Source of the DNA: Planococcus halocryophilus
GTDB lineage: Bacteria > Bacillota > Bacilli > Bacillales_A > Planococcaceae
Direction of reading: 5' to 3'
DNA: 64,000 bases
Assembly: GCF_001687585.2 (NCBI RefSeq)
Contig: NZ_CP016537.2
Coordinates: 2,328,001 to 2,392,000, forward strand
The notes under the pieces were generated by a model. It was given only the letters and a program-made list of their open reading frames with translations. It ran no database searches and had not been told where the DNA came from. Below are positions 19,352-27,275 of the stretch, in pieces (position 1 is the stretch's first letter; every line of letters starts with the position of its first letter). The position numbers were made by a program, and so were the translations under genes.

Positions 19352-20287
19352 CTAAAATGCCTCTACCGGAGAAGAAACCGAATTTACAATTTCACGTAAA
19401 ATCGCAGCCGGTTCCTGAACGAGCATTCCTTCAGCTGTCAGCATTAAACGGTGAACAGCTACTGGTTCGAGTATGTATTTGACATCATCTGGTGTCACAA
19501 AATTTCGTCCTTCTATAAATGCTTTACCTTGCGCTGCATGAACAAGTGCCAAAGCTGCTCTTGAACTTAAGCCAAGTTCAATTGCCGGATGTTCGCGAGT
19601 CGCGCGGACTAGAGACAAAATATACGTTTCGATGTCTTCATGCACAGATACTTGACCTGCATCTAAATGCCATTGCTGTACATCTGTAACGGAAGCGACT
19701 GGTAAAATTTCTTTTTTGTGAGATACGTTATCACGAAAGTTCCGGATAATCGAGAGCTCTTCTTCATATGTTGGATAACCAATTTCTAATCGAAATAAAA
19801 AACGATCCAGTTGCGCTGCAGGAAGTGGAAAAGTTCCTTGTTGCGATTCGACAGGATTTTGAGTTGCGATGACGATAAATGGATTTGGTAATTGAAGCGT
19901 ATCTCCATCGATTGTCGCTTGTTTTTCTTCCATTGATTCTAACAGACTTGACTGCGTCCTCGGAGTTGCGCGATTGATTTCATCAGCTAATAATAAATTG
20001 GTTTGCACTGGACCTGCTCGTAGTTCAAACTCTTGTGTTTTTGGATTAAAAAAGCGAATGCCTGTCACGTCTGACGGCAAAACATCTGGCGTAAACTGAA
20101 TTCGTTGAAACTGACCTGCAAATGACCCTGCAAATGCTTTGGCCATCCACGTCTTGCCTGAACCTGGTACACTTTCAAGCAAGACGTGCCCCCCTTGAAT
20201 TAAAGCAATTAGCATAAAGTCTATTTCTTTTTCCCTGCCTACGACCAATCGATTTAATTGCGCTTTCACTTGTGTTAAATTCTCCAC
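19352..20287 (-). CDS. MoxR-family AAA+ ATPase, YeaC-like
   Basis: 311 residues. Walker A SVPGSGKTWMAK is at about 39-50, LLADEINRATPRTQSSLLE carries Walker B, and ATQNPVESQQGTFPLP and DRFLFRLEIGYP follow. GTG start with a GGGGAG ribosome site. First of three coupled genes (MoxR, DUF58, DUF4129), the layout of the yeaC-yeaD-yebA cluster. It is a paralogue of the ATPase at 2.8-3.8 kb. Confidence 0.92.
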   Translation of the reverse strand: MENLTQVKAQLNRLVVGREKEIDFMLIALIQGGHVLLESVPGSGKTWMAKAFAGSFAGQFQRIQFTPDVLPSDVTGIRFFNPKTQEFELRAGPVQTNLLLADEINRATPRTQSSLLESMEEKQATIDGDTLQLPNPFIVIATQNPVESQQGTFPLPAAQLDRFLFRLEIGYPTYEEELSIIRNFRDNVSHKKEILPVASVTDVQQWHLDAGQVSVHEDIETYILSLVRATREHPAIELGLSSRAALALVHAAQGKAFIEGRNFVTPDDVKYILEPVAVHRLMLTAEGMLVQEPAAILREIVNSVSSPVEAF

Positions 20288-20314
20288 ATATTCTCCCCAC
20301 TTCCCGTTTTAACC

Positions 20315-20503
20315 TTATTTTGACGCCTCTATCGTGTATGTGTAAACAGTTGTGCCATGATGATAGGCTGTGCCACGAAAATGCTTGAAATCCTCACGTG
20401 CAATCAAAACTGTCCGAAATTCTAAAAAGTCTTCTTTTTCGATTGTGATCGATTCGACAATGCCATTTTTTAAATCTTCTAGTTGCTGGTTGTAATCAGT
20501 CAT
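20315..20503 (-). CDS. Small conserved-looking protein
   Basis: 62 residues, not recognised: an N-terminal amphipathic stretch (YNQQLEDLKNGIVESITI) then a beta-rich half with FKHFRGTAYHHGTTVYTY. No signal peptide or membrane helix. The start has a GGGGAA ribosome site 6 nt upstream. It lies 27 nt before the MoxR gene on the same strand, so the two could share a transcript. Confidence 0.65.
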   Translation of the reverse strand: MTDYNQQLEDLKNGIVESITIEKEDFLEFRTVLIAREDFKHFRGTAYHHGTTVYTYTIEASK

Positions 20504-20574
20504 GAATTATTCCCCTTTTGCCTTAGTTTTGCTAAGCTATTCTGTTATAATACTAAACGGATGATAAATATTGA

Positions 20575-20615
20575 CTTTAAACAGTGTACGAAACGGCTTT
20601 AAACAGTCTATGAAA
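20575..20615. repeat. Direct repeat with 22-bp period upstream of the CPBP gene
   Basis: CTTTAAACAGT occurs at 20575-20585 and again at 20597-20607, offset 22 bp; the following bases are similar (GTACGAAA / CTATGAAA). Two helical turns between copies fits a pair of protein-binding boxes about 100 bp before the CPBP start. No regulator is known for this motif. Confidence 0.5.
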
Positions 20616-20704
20616 ACCTGTTCTAGGCAATAGTATACAGCAAGAAAACAACTTAGACATCTTTGTCAAAAAAGTCTCCATGGCTTTAAATTTAGGAGGA
20701 TTAC

Positions 20705-21319
20705 ATGATTAACTTTTTTAAACGGCATCCTTTAATCTTGATGCTGCCACTGGCTTTCTTTTTGTATAATTTAGCCTTTGAAAATACTGCGATTTTTTGG
20801 TATATGTACACATTTGCGACCTTGATTCTTATGTCTCTCGCTATCATATTCGTTAAAATCTTCGATGAGCTGGCTACATGGAAGTCATTGGTTTACGGTA
20901 TAATTTTCGGCGCACTTTTATACGGTCTCTTTATCGCTGGTTACCAATTATTGCTCTTGACTCCACTTAACGTCGCTAACTCGATTGAAAGGTTTCTTTC
21001 TAGATTTTCACCTGTCTCGATTTGGCATTACTTGTTGTTAATGTTTATCATCGTACCAGGCGAAGAAATTTTTTGGAGAGGCTTAGTACAACAAAAGCTA
21101 AAACAATATGCCTCTACCCCTATCGCGATTCTAGCTAGCTCAATTTTATTTGGATTAGCGCTTGCATTGGGCGGATTTTGGTCTGGTGCTTTAGCTGGTA
21201 TTGTTGTCAGCTTAATTCTAGGATTTCTTTATGAATGGAAAAAAAGCTTACCGGTCATTATCGTTGCTCATTTGGTCATGATTGTCTTACTGTTTCTGAT
21301 TATGCCATTATCTATTTAA
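20705..21319 (+). CDS. CPBP-family intramembrane glutamic protease
   Basis: 204 residues, almost wholly membrane-embedded (about seven helices). The CPBP/Abi motif EEIFWRG lies at about residue 121, followed in later helices by the FGLALA and HLVMI segments that supply the remaining conserved polar residues. Family members are CaaX/Rce1-related membrane proteases, often linked to bacteriocin immunity or regulated proteolysis. Ribosome site TTTAGGAGG directly before the start. A strong terminator hairpin follows 8 nt after the stop. Confidence 0.82.
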   Translation: MINFFKRHPLILMLPLAFFLYNLAFENTAIFWYMYTFATLILMSLAIIFVKIFDELATWKSLVYGIIFGALLYGLFIAGYQLLLLTPLNVANSIERFLSRFSPVSIWHYLLLMFIIVPGEEIFWRGLVQQKLKQYASTPIAILASSILFGLALALGGFWSGALAGIVVSLILGFLYEWKKSLPVIIVAHLVMIVLLFLIMPLSI

Positions 21320-21327
21320 AGTGAAAC

Positions 21328-21380
21328 ATTCCTCCTACTTGGACGTCTAATAGACAAACCAGCTAGGGAGGAATTTTTTT
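21328..21380 (+). terminator. Terminator hairpin that contains the next gene's ribosome site
   Basis: Long stem: ATTCCTCC at 21328-21335 pairs with GGAGGAAT at 21367-21374, extended by further pairs, with a small inner stem (GTCT/AGAC). A run of T ends at 21380, immediately before the ATG at 21381. The downstream arm is also the Shine-Dalgarno of the lipoprotein gene, so folding both ends transcription and hides the ribosome site. Confidence 0.75.
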
Positions 21381-21983
21381 ATGAAGAAGAACTTATTTTT
21401 ATTATCATCCATTATGATGGTTAGCTTGTTGCTTACAGCTTGTTTATCGCGTGATGAAGAAGCAGTCAATGAGCCAGTTGAGTCTACTGAACAAGCGCCT
21501 ACAGAAGAGCAGTCAACTCCTGATGAAGGTGAATCAACTGAATCAACTGAATTAACTGAACCATCTGGGACTCTGACACAAAGTGATGGACAAAATTATG
21601 AACTCTATGTTCAAGATGGATATGAACTCACTGCAGAAGAACCAAATAAAGATGTTCTATATGTAGCAGATAACACAGCTGTATTTATGCGGGTTGAAAC
21701 ATTCTCACTTGACGAAGCTGACTATGATTTTGTAGCAGATACGATGCAACAAACTTTAGCAGCTGTAAACCCTGAACAAGAGCCTGTTGAAGTCACTGAT
21801 TTTAATCATGATGCTGCTACGCAGTCAACGGTATTTAATGTGCCAAGTTCTGAAGGCACTGTCACAGGAATTGTCTATGAACTAGAAAACCTTATCGTAC
21901 GCTTAACCATTTTTGACGATAGCACAGTTAATGCTACTGAAGACTTTATTGCTATGGGGAAAACCATTAAAGCAATTCAATAA
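21381..21983 (+). CDS. Lipoprotein, function unknown
   Basis: 200 residues. A lipoprotein signal peptide ends in LLTAC (Cys near residue 21), followed by an acidic Glu/Ser/Thr-rich linker to about residue 65 and a C-terminal folded region of about 130 residues (from SDGQNYELYVQDGYELTAEE). It is predicted to be anchored on the outer face of the membrane. The ATG sits directly after the T-run of the preceding hairpin, so expression is probably low or conditional. No family is recognised. Confidence 0.8.
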   Translation: MKKNLFLLSSIMMVSLLLTACLSRDEEAVNEPVESTEQAPTEEQSTPDEGESTESTELTEPSGTLTQSDGQNYELYVQDGYELTAEEPNKDVLYVADNTAVFMRVETFSLDEADYDFVADTMQQTLAAVNPEQEPVEVTDFNHDAATQSTVFNVPSSEGTVTGIVYELENLIVRLTIFDDSTVNATEDFIAMGKTIKAIQ

Positions 21984-22005
21984 TAATTGCGAATATCAGC
22001 AAAAA

Positions 22006-22041
22006 GGAAAAAAACCTTCTGGAGTCCCAGAAGGTTTTTTT
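22006..22041. terminator. Bidirectional terminator between the lipoprotein and MarR genes
   Basis: Ten-nt arms AACCTTCTGG (22013-22022) and CCAGAAGGTT (22027-22036), flanked by A-run and T-run, between convergent genes. Confidence 0.9.
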
Positions 22042-22043
22042 GA

Positions 22044-22487
22044 TCAATATGATAAATCTTTAATCGATAAGCCGAGTTTTTTCATTAATTCGATGGCTTG
22101 GTCTTTTTCTTCACTTGATAACGCTTCTGTCAATTCATGTAACTTTTTTTCGTGTTCCGGAAAAATTTCCGCCATGAACTCTTTACCTGACTCCGATATT
22201 TCAGCATAAGTGATTCGACGATCACTTGGGCTGTTTACGCGTGTAATATAGCCTCTTTTTTCAAGCTTATCAATCACATACGTAATAGAGCCACTTGCTA
22301 AAAGAATTTTTCCACCAATTTTTTGAAGCGGTTGTTTCCCTTTATGGTACAACAGCTCCAAGACAGCAAATTCAGTCGGGTTTACTCCGCTTGCTTGAAA
22401 AAATTGATTAGTTTGTTCAGTGATCGCTTTATGTGCGCGTGATAGCACGATAAATAACTTTAACGATTGTTTAATATCTTCGTCCAT
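22044..22487 (-). CDS. MarR-family transcriptional regulator, YkvE-like
   Basis: 147 residues from the ATG at 22487 (AGTGAG upstream); a GTG three codons earlier is possible. Winged-helix MarR fold: NPTEFAVLELLYHKG, recognition region LLASGSITYVIDKLEKRGYI at about 67-86, and wing SPSDRRITYAEIS near 90. It probably binds a palindromic operator near its own promoter as a dimer. No adjacent co-directional target gene; ktrD follows on the same strand 69 nt upstream in coordinates. Confidence 0.85.
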   Translation of the reverse strand: MDEDIKQSLKLFIVLSRAHKAITEQTNQFFQASGVNPTEFAVLELLYHKGKQPLQKIGGKILLASGSITYVIDKLEKRGYITRVNSPSDRRITYAEISESGKEFMAEIFPEHEKKLHELTEALSSEEKDQAIELMKKLGLSIKDLSY

Positions 22488-22565
22488 TCGGCTCACTCTT
22501 TCTACTACTTAAATTGTATTATACTAATTATAGTTCTTTTTTCATAAAAATAACAGCTTTTAAAG

Positions 22566-23915
22566 TTATCCAATGATTACGCGTTCTTTTGGATAATGGA
22601 ATTTAGTTGGATCTGTTTTACCACCAATTGTGAAAAGGAATGAGATTAATCCTACACGTCCTACAAACATTAATGCCATTATGATGAACTTCCCAATATC
22701 CGATAAGTCACTCGTGATTCCTAAAGACATGCCACATGTTCCAAAAGCAGAAGTGATTTCAAATATAATTTCGACAATCGTAGCTGCAGGCTCAGTGATA
22801 AGCAACACTAAGGTAGCTGTGAAGACGATGAAAAACGCCAAAAAGATAACCGCGAACGAACGAAAAACGTCAATTAACTCAATTTCGCGATTAAATATTT
22901 GAATCGTGTTTTTCCCTCGCGCAAAATTGATCAGAAATAAAATCGCAATCGCAAAAGTTGTTGTTCGGATTCCTCCCCCTGCTGAACTTGGAGAAGCACC
23001 AACAAACATTAATGCACTCATAAAAGCATTTGTGGCATCACTGAATTGGGTAATATCGACGGTCACTAAACCACCTGAACGTGACGAAACCGAATGAAAA
23101 AGCGAGGCAAATAGTGATTCATGCCACGTCATTCCTTTAAACGCTTTTACCGATTCTAACAGAAAGATACCGATAGCCCCAACTGCTAGTAAAATCGCAA
23201 AGATACTCGTTGTGATTTTCGTAAACAATGAAAAACGAAAGTATTTTTGCTTATTGGAGATAAACTCTTTTACTTCGATTAAAACTGGAAATCCGATAGC
23301 ACCTAGAATGATAAGAATCATATTTATAATTTGAACAAAATAGTCATTAAAATAGGGCACTAGTGATTCACCAGTAATGTCGAATCCTCCATTGGTCGTA
23401 GCTGTTATTGAGCCGAATACACCATGAAGCAAAGCTTCTTGGAACGTTGGAAAATACTGAGTAAAGTAAATTGTTAGCACGAATGCTCCGACCGCTTCTA
23501 TCACCAACATGATTTTCACTATTTCTCTTATTAGTTTAACGACACCTGACATACTCGACTGGTTATGATCGACCATGATTAACTGACGTTCACGCAACCC
23601 GATACGCTTACCAAAGAGAAGCCAGATAAATGTACCGATCGACATTATTCCAATACCGCCTAGCTGCAATACAGTCATTAGAACAAGAATACCAAAGACT
23701 GTATACGTATCAACAACATTAATAACCGTCAGCCCTGTTACACTTACAGCACTTACTGCAGTAAACAAACTGTCGATTAAAGGAATGGTCATCCCTGGTT
23801 TATGGACATTCGGTAACCTTAGTAATAAGAAGGAAACAGCAATTGCCACAAAATAATACGAAACAATCGCCTGTGCAGGTGTTAGATTTCGCACTTTTTG
23901 AAATGATTTATTCAT
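22566..23915 (-). CDS. ktrD: Potassium uptake channel subunit KtrD
   Basis: 449 residues from the ATG at 23915, exactly the length of B. subtilis KtrD. Four pore-loop repeats are visible: SAVSVTGLTVINV, TTNGGFDIT, SSRSGGLVT and TSAFGTCGMSLG. KtrD forms the membrane pore for low-affinity K+ uptake with the cytosolic gating protein KtrC, which is not in this window. The ATG has GAAGGG 12 nt upstream; the longer frame to 23954 adds 13 residues and overruns that ribosome site. Confidence 0.92.
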   Translation of the reverse strand: MNKSFQKVRNLTPAQAIVSYYFVAIAVSFLLLRLPNVHKPGMTIPLIDSLFTAVSAVSVTGLTVINVVDTYTVFGILVLMTVLQLGGIGIMSIGTFIWLLFGKRIGLRERQLIMVDHNQSSMSGVVKLIREIVKIMLVIEAVGAFVLTIYFTQYFPTFQEALLHGVFGSITATTNGGFDITGESLVPYFNDYFVQIINMILIILGAIGFPVLIEVKEFISNKQKYFRFSLFTKITTSIFAILLAVGAIGIFLLESVKAFKGMTWHESLFASLFHSVSSRSGGLVTVDITQFSDATNAFMSALMFVGASPSSAGGGIRTTTFAIAILFLINFARGKNTIQIFNREIELIDVFRSFAVIFLAFFIVFTATLVLLITEPAATIVEIIFEITSAFGTCGMSLGITSDLSDIGKFIIMALMFVGRVGLISFLFTIGGKTDPTKFHYPKERVIIG

Positions 23916-23978
23916 AAGACATGGATTCCCTTCAGCGTTATACTCTATCCTCATTCTATGAAAAGAATTGACAAAAAG

Positions 23979-24025
23979 AAAGAGAAATCGAAAATCTATT
24001 TAACTTAGATTTTCGATTTCTCTTT
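23979..24025. terminator. Strong terminator after rsgI
   Basis: Near-perfect hairpin with 20-nt arms (23979-23998 and 24006-24025), T-run on both strands. It ends the sigI-rsgI transcript on the minus strand, about 107 nt past rsgI. Confidence 0.88.
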
Positions 24026-24131
24026 TTTATGCTTTACTAGAGCCTTTTTATTGATTAATCTCAGCGTAAATCCAGCGCTTTGTTATAAGCTTTCGGTGTT
24101 GTCGAAGCATTCTTGTTTACATCATTAGCCT

Positions 24132-25301
24132 CTACTTCTTCTCACTTTTATTGTTATTATTTTTTTCATCCTTTTTACCTTTAGTGTCCTCTTTCTCTTT
24201 GGTAGTTGAAGGACTTTTTACAGAAGAATCATTTTTCAGCTTTTCTTTTTTAAATTCTTTACTGTCTTTTCCTATCTTTTTATCTATCTTTTCTTCTTTT
24301 TCCTCTATCTCTTTATCTTGTTTCTCTACCTTTTTTTCTTCTTTCTTCATGAGCTTATCTTTTGGCTCTGCCTTTGTTGGTTCTACTTTTTTCTGTGGTT
24401 TCACTGACGGTGTATTTTTAGTGTCAATTGATGACTCTTTGTTAATACTTTTTTGCTTTGGTGTTTTTTGTTGCTGTTTTTCTTTTAGTGATTTGTCCCC
24501 TTTATTCTCTAAGGGAAGATTAGATGTTTCTTTAGGTTTTTTGGACTTTTCTTTCATTTCTTTCATGCTGTTCTTTTCTTTTGAAAGGTTTTGTTCCTTA
24601 ACTTGTAAACTAGATACTGGCAAGTTGTCTTGTTCTAATAATTGTTCTTTTGGTTCGACGTGACTTTTCACCGTTTCAACTTTTTCAATCATTTGTCCAA
24701 CTGGAATTTGATCTTTTTTCGAATGACGCCATTGTTCTTTTGTGGCTTCTTTCATTTGAATGGCAACTTGGTCATTTTCGACTTCTTGAGAAAGCTCCAA
24801 TACGACTTTTTTAATAGATTGATCAGCTTTACTACCGTCTGCTTCAACTGCGGTTATAGTGACGTCTCTCGTTTGATCTGTTACTGCTAACTCGAGAACA
24901 CGATTTAAAACTGTAAGTAAAGAATCGTTCTCCCAATCATCTAGCTGATGAATCAACTCATGACCATCACTATTTAATTCGCGAATGGACACTACTTTGT
25001 ATTCCTCATCTATCCCAAGTTCAATCCCTGGATTAACCTGTACTTGAACATAACCATATGCTTCTTGAGCAGGAAAAACGACTGCAGACATAAACAAAGC
25101 AATCGTGGCAATAGCAGCTGTTATTGGAGCCATTGCCGGCAGTATGCGAACAATCGGCTTTTTTTCAAGTGGATAAAAAAGAGCTTCTTCTCCTTTTAAA
25201 GGATTGCCTACAGGAGTTCCTTTCACAAATTGACCATTTTCCATTAAAAATATTGAGCGATCATTTTTTGATTTCATGCAAATTCCAGATTTTTTGCGCA
25301 T
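24132..25301 (-). CDS. rsgI: Anti-sigma factor RsgI
   Basis: 389 residues. The RsgI N-terminal anti-sigma domain (about 10-60, including DRSIFLMENGQFVKG) is cytoplasmic, one membrane helix is at about 58-76, and an extracellular domain (VQVQVNPGIELGIDEEYKV) follows. The last 170 residues are a Lys/Glu/Ser-rich low-complexity tail with no carbohydrate-binding module. It holds SigI inactive at the membrane. The start overlaps the sigI stop by one base (TGATG). Confidence 0.9.
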   Translation of the reverse strand: MRKKSGICMKSKNDRSIFLMENGQFVKGTPVGNPLKGEEALFYPLEKKPIVRILPAMAPITAAIATIALFMSAVVFPAQEAYGYVQVQVNPGIELGIDEEYKVVSIRELNSDGHELIHQLDDWENDSLLTVLNRVLELAVTDQTRDVTITAVEADGSKADQSIKKVVLELSQEVENDQVAIQMKEATKEQWRHSKKDQIPVGQMIEKVETVKSHVEPKEQLLEQDNLPVSSLQVKEQNLSKEKNSMKEMKEKSKKPKETSNLPLENKGDKSLKEKQQQKTPKQKSINKESSIDTKNTPSVKPQKKVEPTKAEPKDKLMKKEEKKVEKQDKEIEEKEEKIDKKIGKDSKEFKKEKLKNDSSVKSPSTTKEKEDTKGKKDEKNNNNKSEKK

Positions 25302-26047
25302 CAGTTTAACCGCCCTTTCAAATAGTCTTTTAAGAAATACAAATCACTCATCTGCAATAAAGCCATTGCAATTATGTACTTTCGATTACGTTCAATTGTT
25401 TTACGCGATACCTTTACATGCTTTTCAATTTCTTTAATCGGTAATTTTTTCTTGTCTAATAAATATTGTTTATACTCATCTGTTTCCGCTACTAACTGAG
25501 CGATTTGAATCGCTGTGATACGTGCGTCCGAATGCAGTGGAGAAACTTTTACTAGTAGTTGAAACGACAAATCAAATTCCTGTAAAATTTCTTCATACCG
25601 TGCTATCTCCTCGCCTCTTTTTTGATTTTCTTGCTCACTACTATAAGCAATAGTCGCGGCATGGTCTGCGATGCCATTATGCTCTTCTGTCTCTGTTGCT
25701 GGCATAAAATCATGGCTAAATTCATCACGCCTGCTTTCTTTACGGATAAAATCGATAACGCGTCTACGAATAACCATATGTGCAAATGTTAAAAACGATG
25801 CATTTTTTTGTTGGTCGAATTTATGGATAGCTTCATTGAAGGCAGATAGGGCAACGCTATATTCATCGTCATGATCATCGATAAACCGCTTGCATACTTG
25901 CGATGCTGTCTTTTTCATAAAAGGTGAATAATGAGAAAGTAAATCGTGTAATACCTGCTCGTCGCCAGCTTGTACCTGCAATACCATTGTTTCAGCATCA
26001 GATTTCTCGATACGTCCAAATTTCCAGCCTAATGAAGCTAAAAGCAC
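25301..26047 (-). CDS. sigI: RNA polymerase sigma factor SigI
   Basis: About 248 residues, sigma-70-like with the SigI-specific C-terminal region (LPIKEIEKHVKVSRKTIERNRKYIIAMALL). Region 2 is seen as DEYSVALSAFNEAIHKFD and FLTFAHMVIRRRVIDFIRKE. SigI mediates heat and envelope-stress transcription and is released from RsgI. The GTG at 26047 was chosen because GAAGGGG lies about 6 nt before it; a GTG at 26056 lies inside that ribosome site. A GGGGTGT/ACACCCC element at 26113-26119 might be a SigI-type promoter piece but is unproven. Confidence 0.9.
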   Translation of the reverse strand: MLLASLGWKFGRIEKSDAETMVLQVQAGDEQVLHDLLSHYSPFMKKTASQVCKRFIDDHDDEYSVALSAFNEAIHKFDQQKNASFLTFAHMVIRRRVIDFIRKESRRDEFSHDFMPATETEEHNGIADHAATIAYSSEQENQKRGEEIARYEEILQEFDLSFQLLVKVSPLHSDARITAIQIAQLVAETDEYKQYLLDKKKLPIKEIEKHVKVSRKTIERNRKYIIAMALLQMSDLYFLKDYLKGRLN

Positions 26048-26194
26048 ACCATTCACCCCTTCTCAAAGTCATTATCTATATGATTGTAACTTTGCATCAC
26101 CAGATTTAAAAGAGGGGTGTTTTGCTTTCCTACCATTATTCGCTTTAAATATGATTCTTTTGTCCGTATCTCCTTATTTACTCTTTTCCCAAAG

Positions 26195-26227
26195 AAAAAA
26201 GGTACATTGAATTGGATTCAATGTACC
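26195..26227 (-). terminator. Terminator after terC
   Basis: Minus-strand hairpin with 11-nt perfect arms (GGTACATTGAA / TTCAATGTACC) followed by TTTTTTC, 30 nt past the terC stop. Confidence 0.92.
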
Positions 26228-26256
26228 TTTAGTTCATTAGTTTTTTAAACAATCAT

Positions 26257-27054
26257 TTATTTAGCTTCGTGTTCTTTAGCTTGTTCTTTATTTTGCTTAA
26301 CTCCAAGAATTCCACCTACAACTACGATACCCAGTAGGACAGACCAAAAGACTAATGTCCACGGTGTAGAGTGCGGGAAGTCATGAGGCAAGATGCCAAC
26401 ATTTTCGTGAGATAAAGTCATAACCAATAATTTCACTCCGACCCATCCAACGATAACAAATGCTGCTGTTTCAAGTTGCGGATATTTTTCAAGCAATTGC
26501 ACAAATTTATGTGCTGCAAATCGCATAATAATAACACCGATCAAACCACCAGCAAGCATGACTAGAAACTGCCCAGAATTAATCCCACCAATATCTTTCA
26601 TACCGAAAACATCTAAATGTGGCAATGTAACCGCTAAAGCTACAGCTGCAAGCATTGAGTCGATTGCAAAAGCAATATCTGCTAATTCAACTTTTAATAC
26701 AGTCATCCAGAAACCTGATCCTTTTTTCTCAGATTTTCCATCAACACCTTCTAGTATTTCATCCGTGTCGCCTTTGCGCTGATCGTATATACTCTTAATC
26801 GAAATAAACAAGAGATATGCTGCACCAAGTGCTTGAATCTGCCAAATGTTAACGAGTAGCGTGATCATAAACAATGCTGCAAACCGGAATACAAAAGCTC
26901 CTACTAATCCGTAAAATAACGCTTTTTTCTGTTGTGCTTTTGGTAAATGTTTAACCATTACCGCCATTACTACTGCATTATCTGCAGCCAGTAACCCCTC
27001 AAGTCCTACTAAAACGAGTAGAACCCAAGCATATTCTAATAATACTGCTTCCAT
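26257..27054 (-). CDS. ykoY: TerC-family metal exporter (YkoY/MeeY type)
   Basis: 265 residues, about seven to eight membrane helices. TerC motifs LEGLLAADNAVVMAVM near residue 17 and ELADIAFAIDSMLAAVAL near residue 127 carry the paired acidic residues used for metal binding. Homologues export Mn2+ or load it into exported enzymes. The gene is preceded by a yybP-ykoY manganese riboswitch, the usual arrangement, so the substrate assignment to Mn2+ is well supported. Ribosome site AGGAGGAG. Confidence 0.93.
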   Translation of the reverse strand: MEAVLLEYAWVLLVLVGLEGLLAADNAVVMAVMVKHLPKAQQKKALFYGLVGAFVFRFAALFMITLLVNIWQIQALGAAYLLFISIKSIYDQRKGDTDEILEGVDGKSEKKGSGFWMTVLKVELADIAFAIDSMLAAVALAVTLPHLDVFGMKDIGGINSGQFLVMLAGGLIGVIIMRFAAHKFVQLLEKYPQLETAAFVIVGWVGVKLLVMTLSHENVGILPHDFPHSTPWTLVFWSVLLGIVVVGGILGVKQNKEQAKEHEAK

Positions 27055-27083
27055 TCTGCTTTCTCCTCCTATTTTTTGCCAAC

Positions 27084-27117
27084 AAAAAAGACCATTGCCT
27101 AAATAAAGGCAAAGGTC
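27084..27117 (-). terminator. Riboswitch expression-platform terminator
   Basis: Hairpin GACCTTTGCC / GGCAATGGTC with one mismatch on the minus strand, an 8-nt loop and six T, between the aptamer and terC. Metal binding is expected to prevent this terminator from forming. Confidence 0.88.
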
Positions 27118-27240
27118 TCGCTAAGCAAATTTCGTTTGCTATCACAACCGATGGCTACTAACCATGTATTGACGACTGTGAAATAGGTTTCCCTATAGCT
27201 ACTCCCCCTTGACTGAAAGTCAAAGTGTATTGAGTTGTAA
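27118..27240 (-). ncRNA. yybP-ykoY manganese riboswitch aptamer
   Basis: The minus strand has the two conserved internal-loop segments of the yybP-ykoY class: GGGGGAGTAGC (rc of 27198-27208) and GGTTAGTAGCC (rc of 27153-27163), set in arms that can form the closing stem and two coaxial helices. It binds Mn2+ (with Mg2+) and switches on terC. Placement upstream of a ykoY homologue and the adjacent terminator give independent support. Confidence 0.9.
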
Positions 27241-27244
27241 TGTT

Positions 27245-27272
27245 AGTATAGCATCTTTTTAAATCTTGTCAT
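27245..27272 (-). promoter_or_regulatory. Sigma-A promoter of the terC riboswitch transcript
   Basis: Minus strand ATGACA (27272-27267), 16-nt spacer, TATACT (27250-27245), placed just before the aptamer. Confidence 0.65.
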
Positions 27273-27275
27273 AGT

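Noticed and set aside
24151..24663. 170-codon plus-strand ORF rich in Phe and Ser
   Set aside because: Antisense of the Lys/Glu tail of rsgI; no ribosome site.
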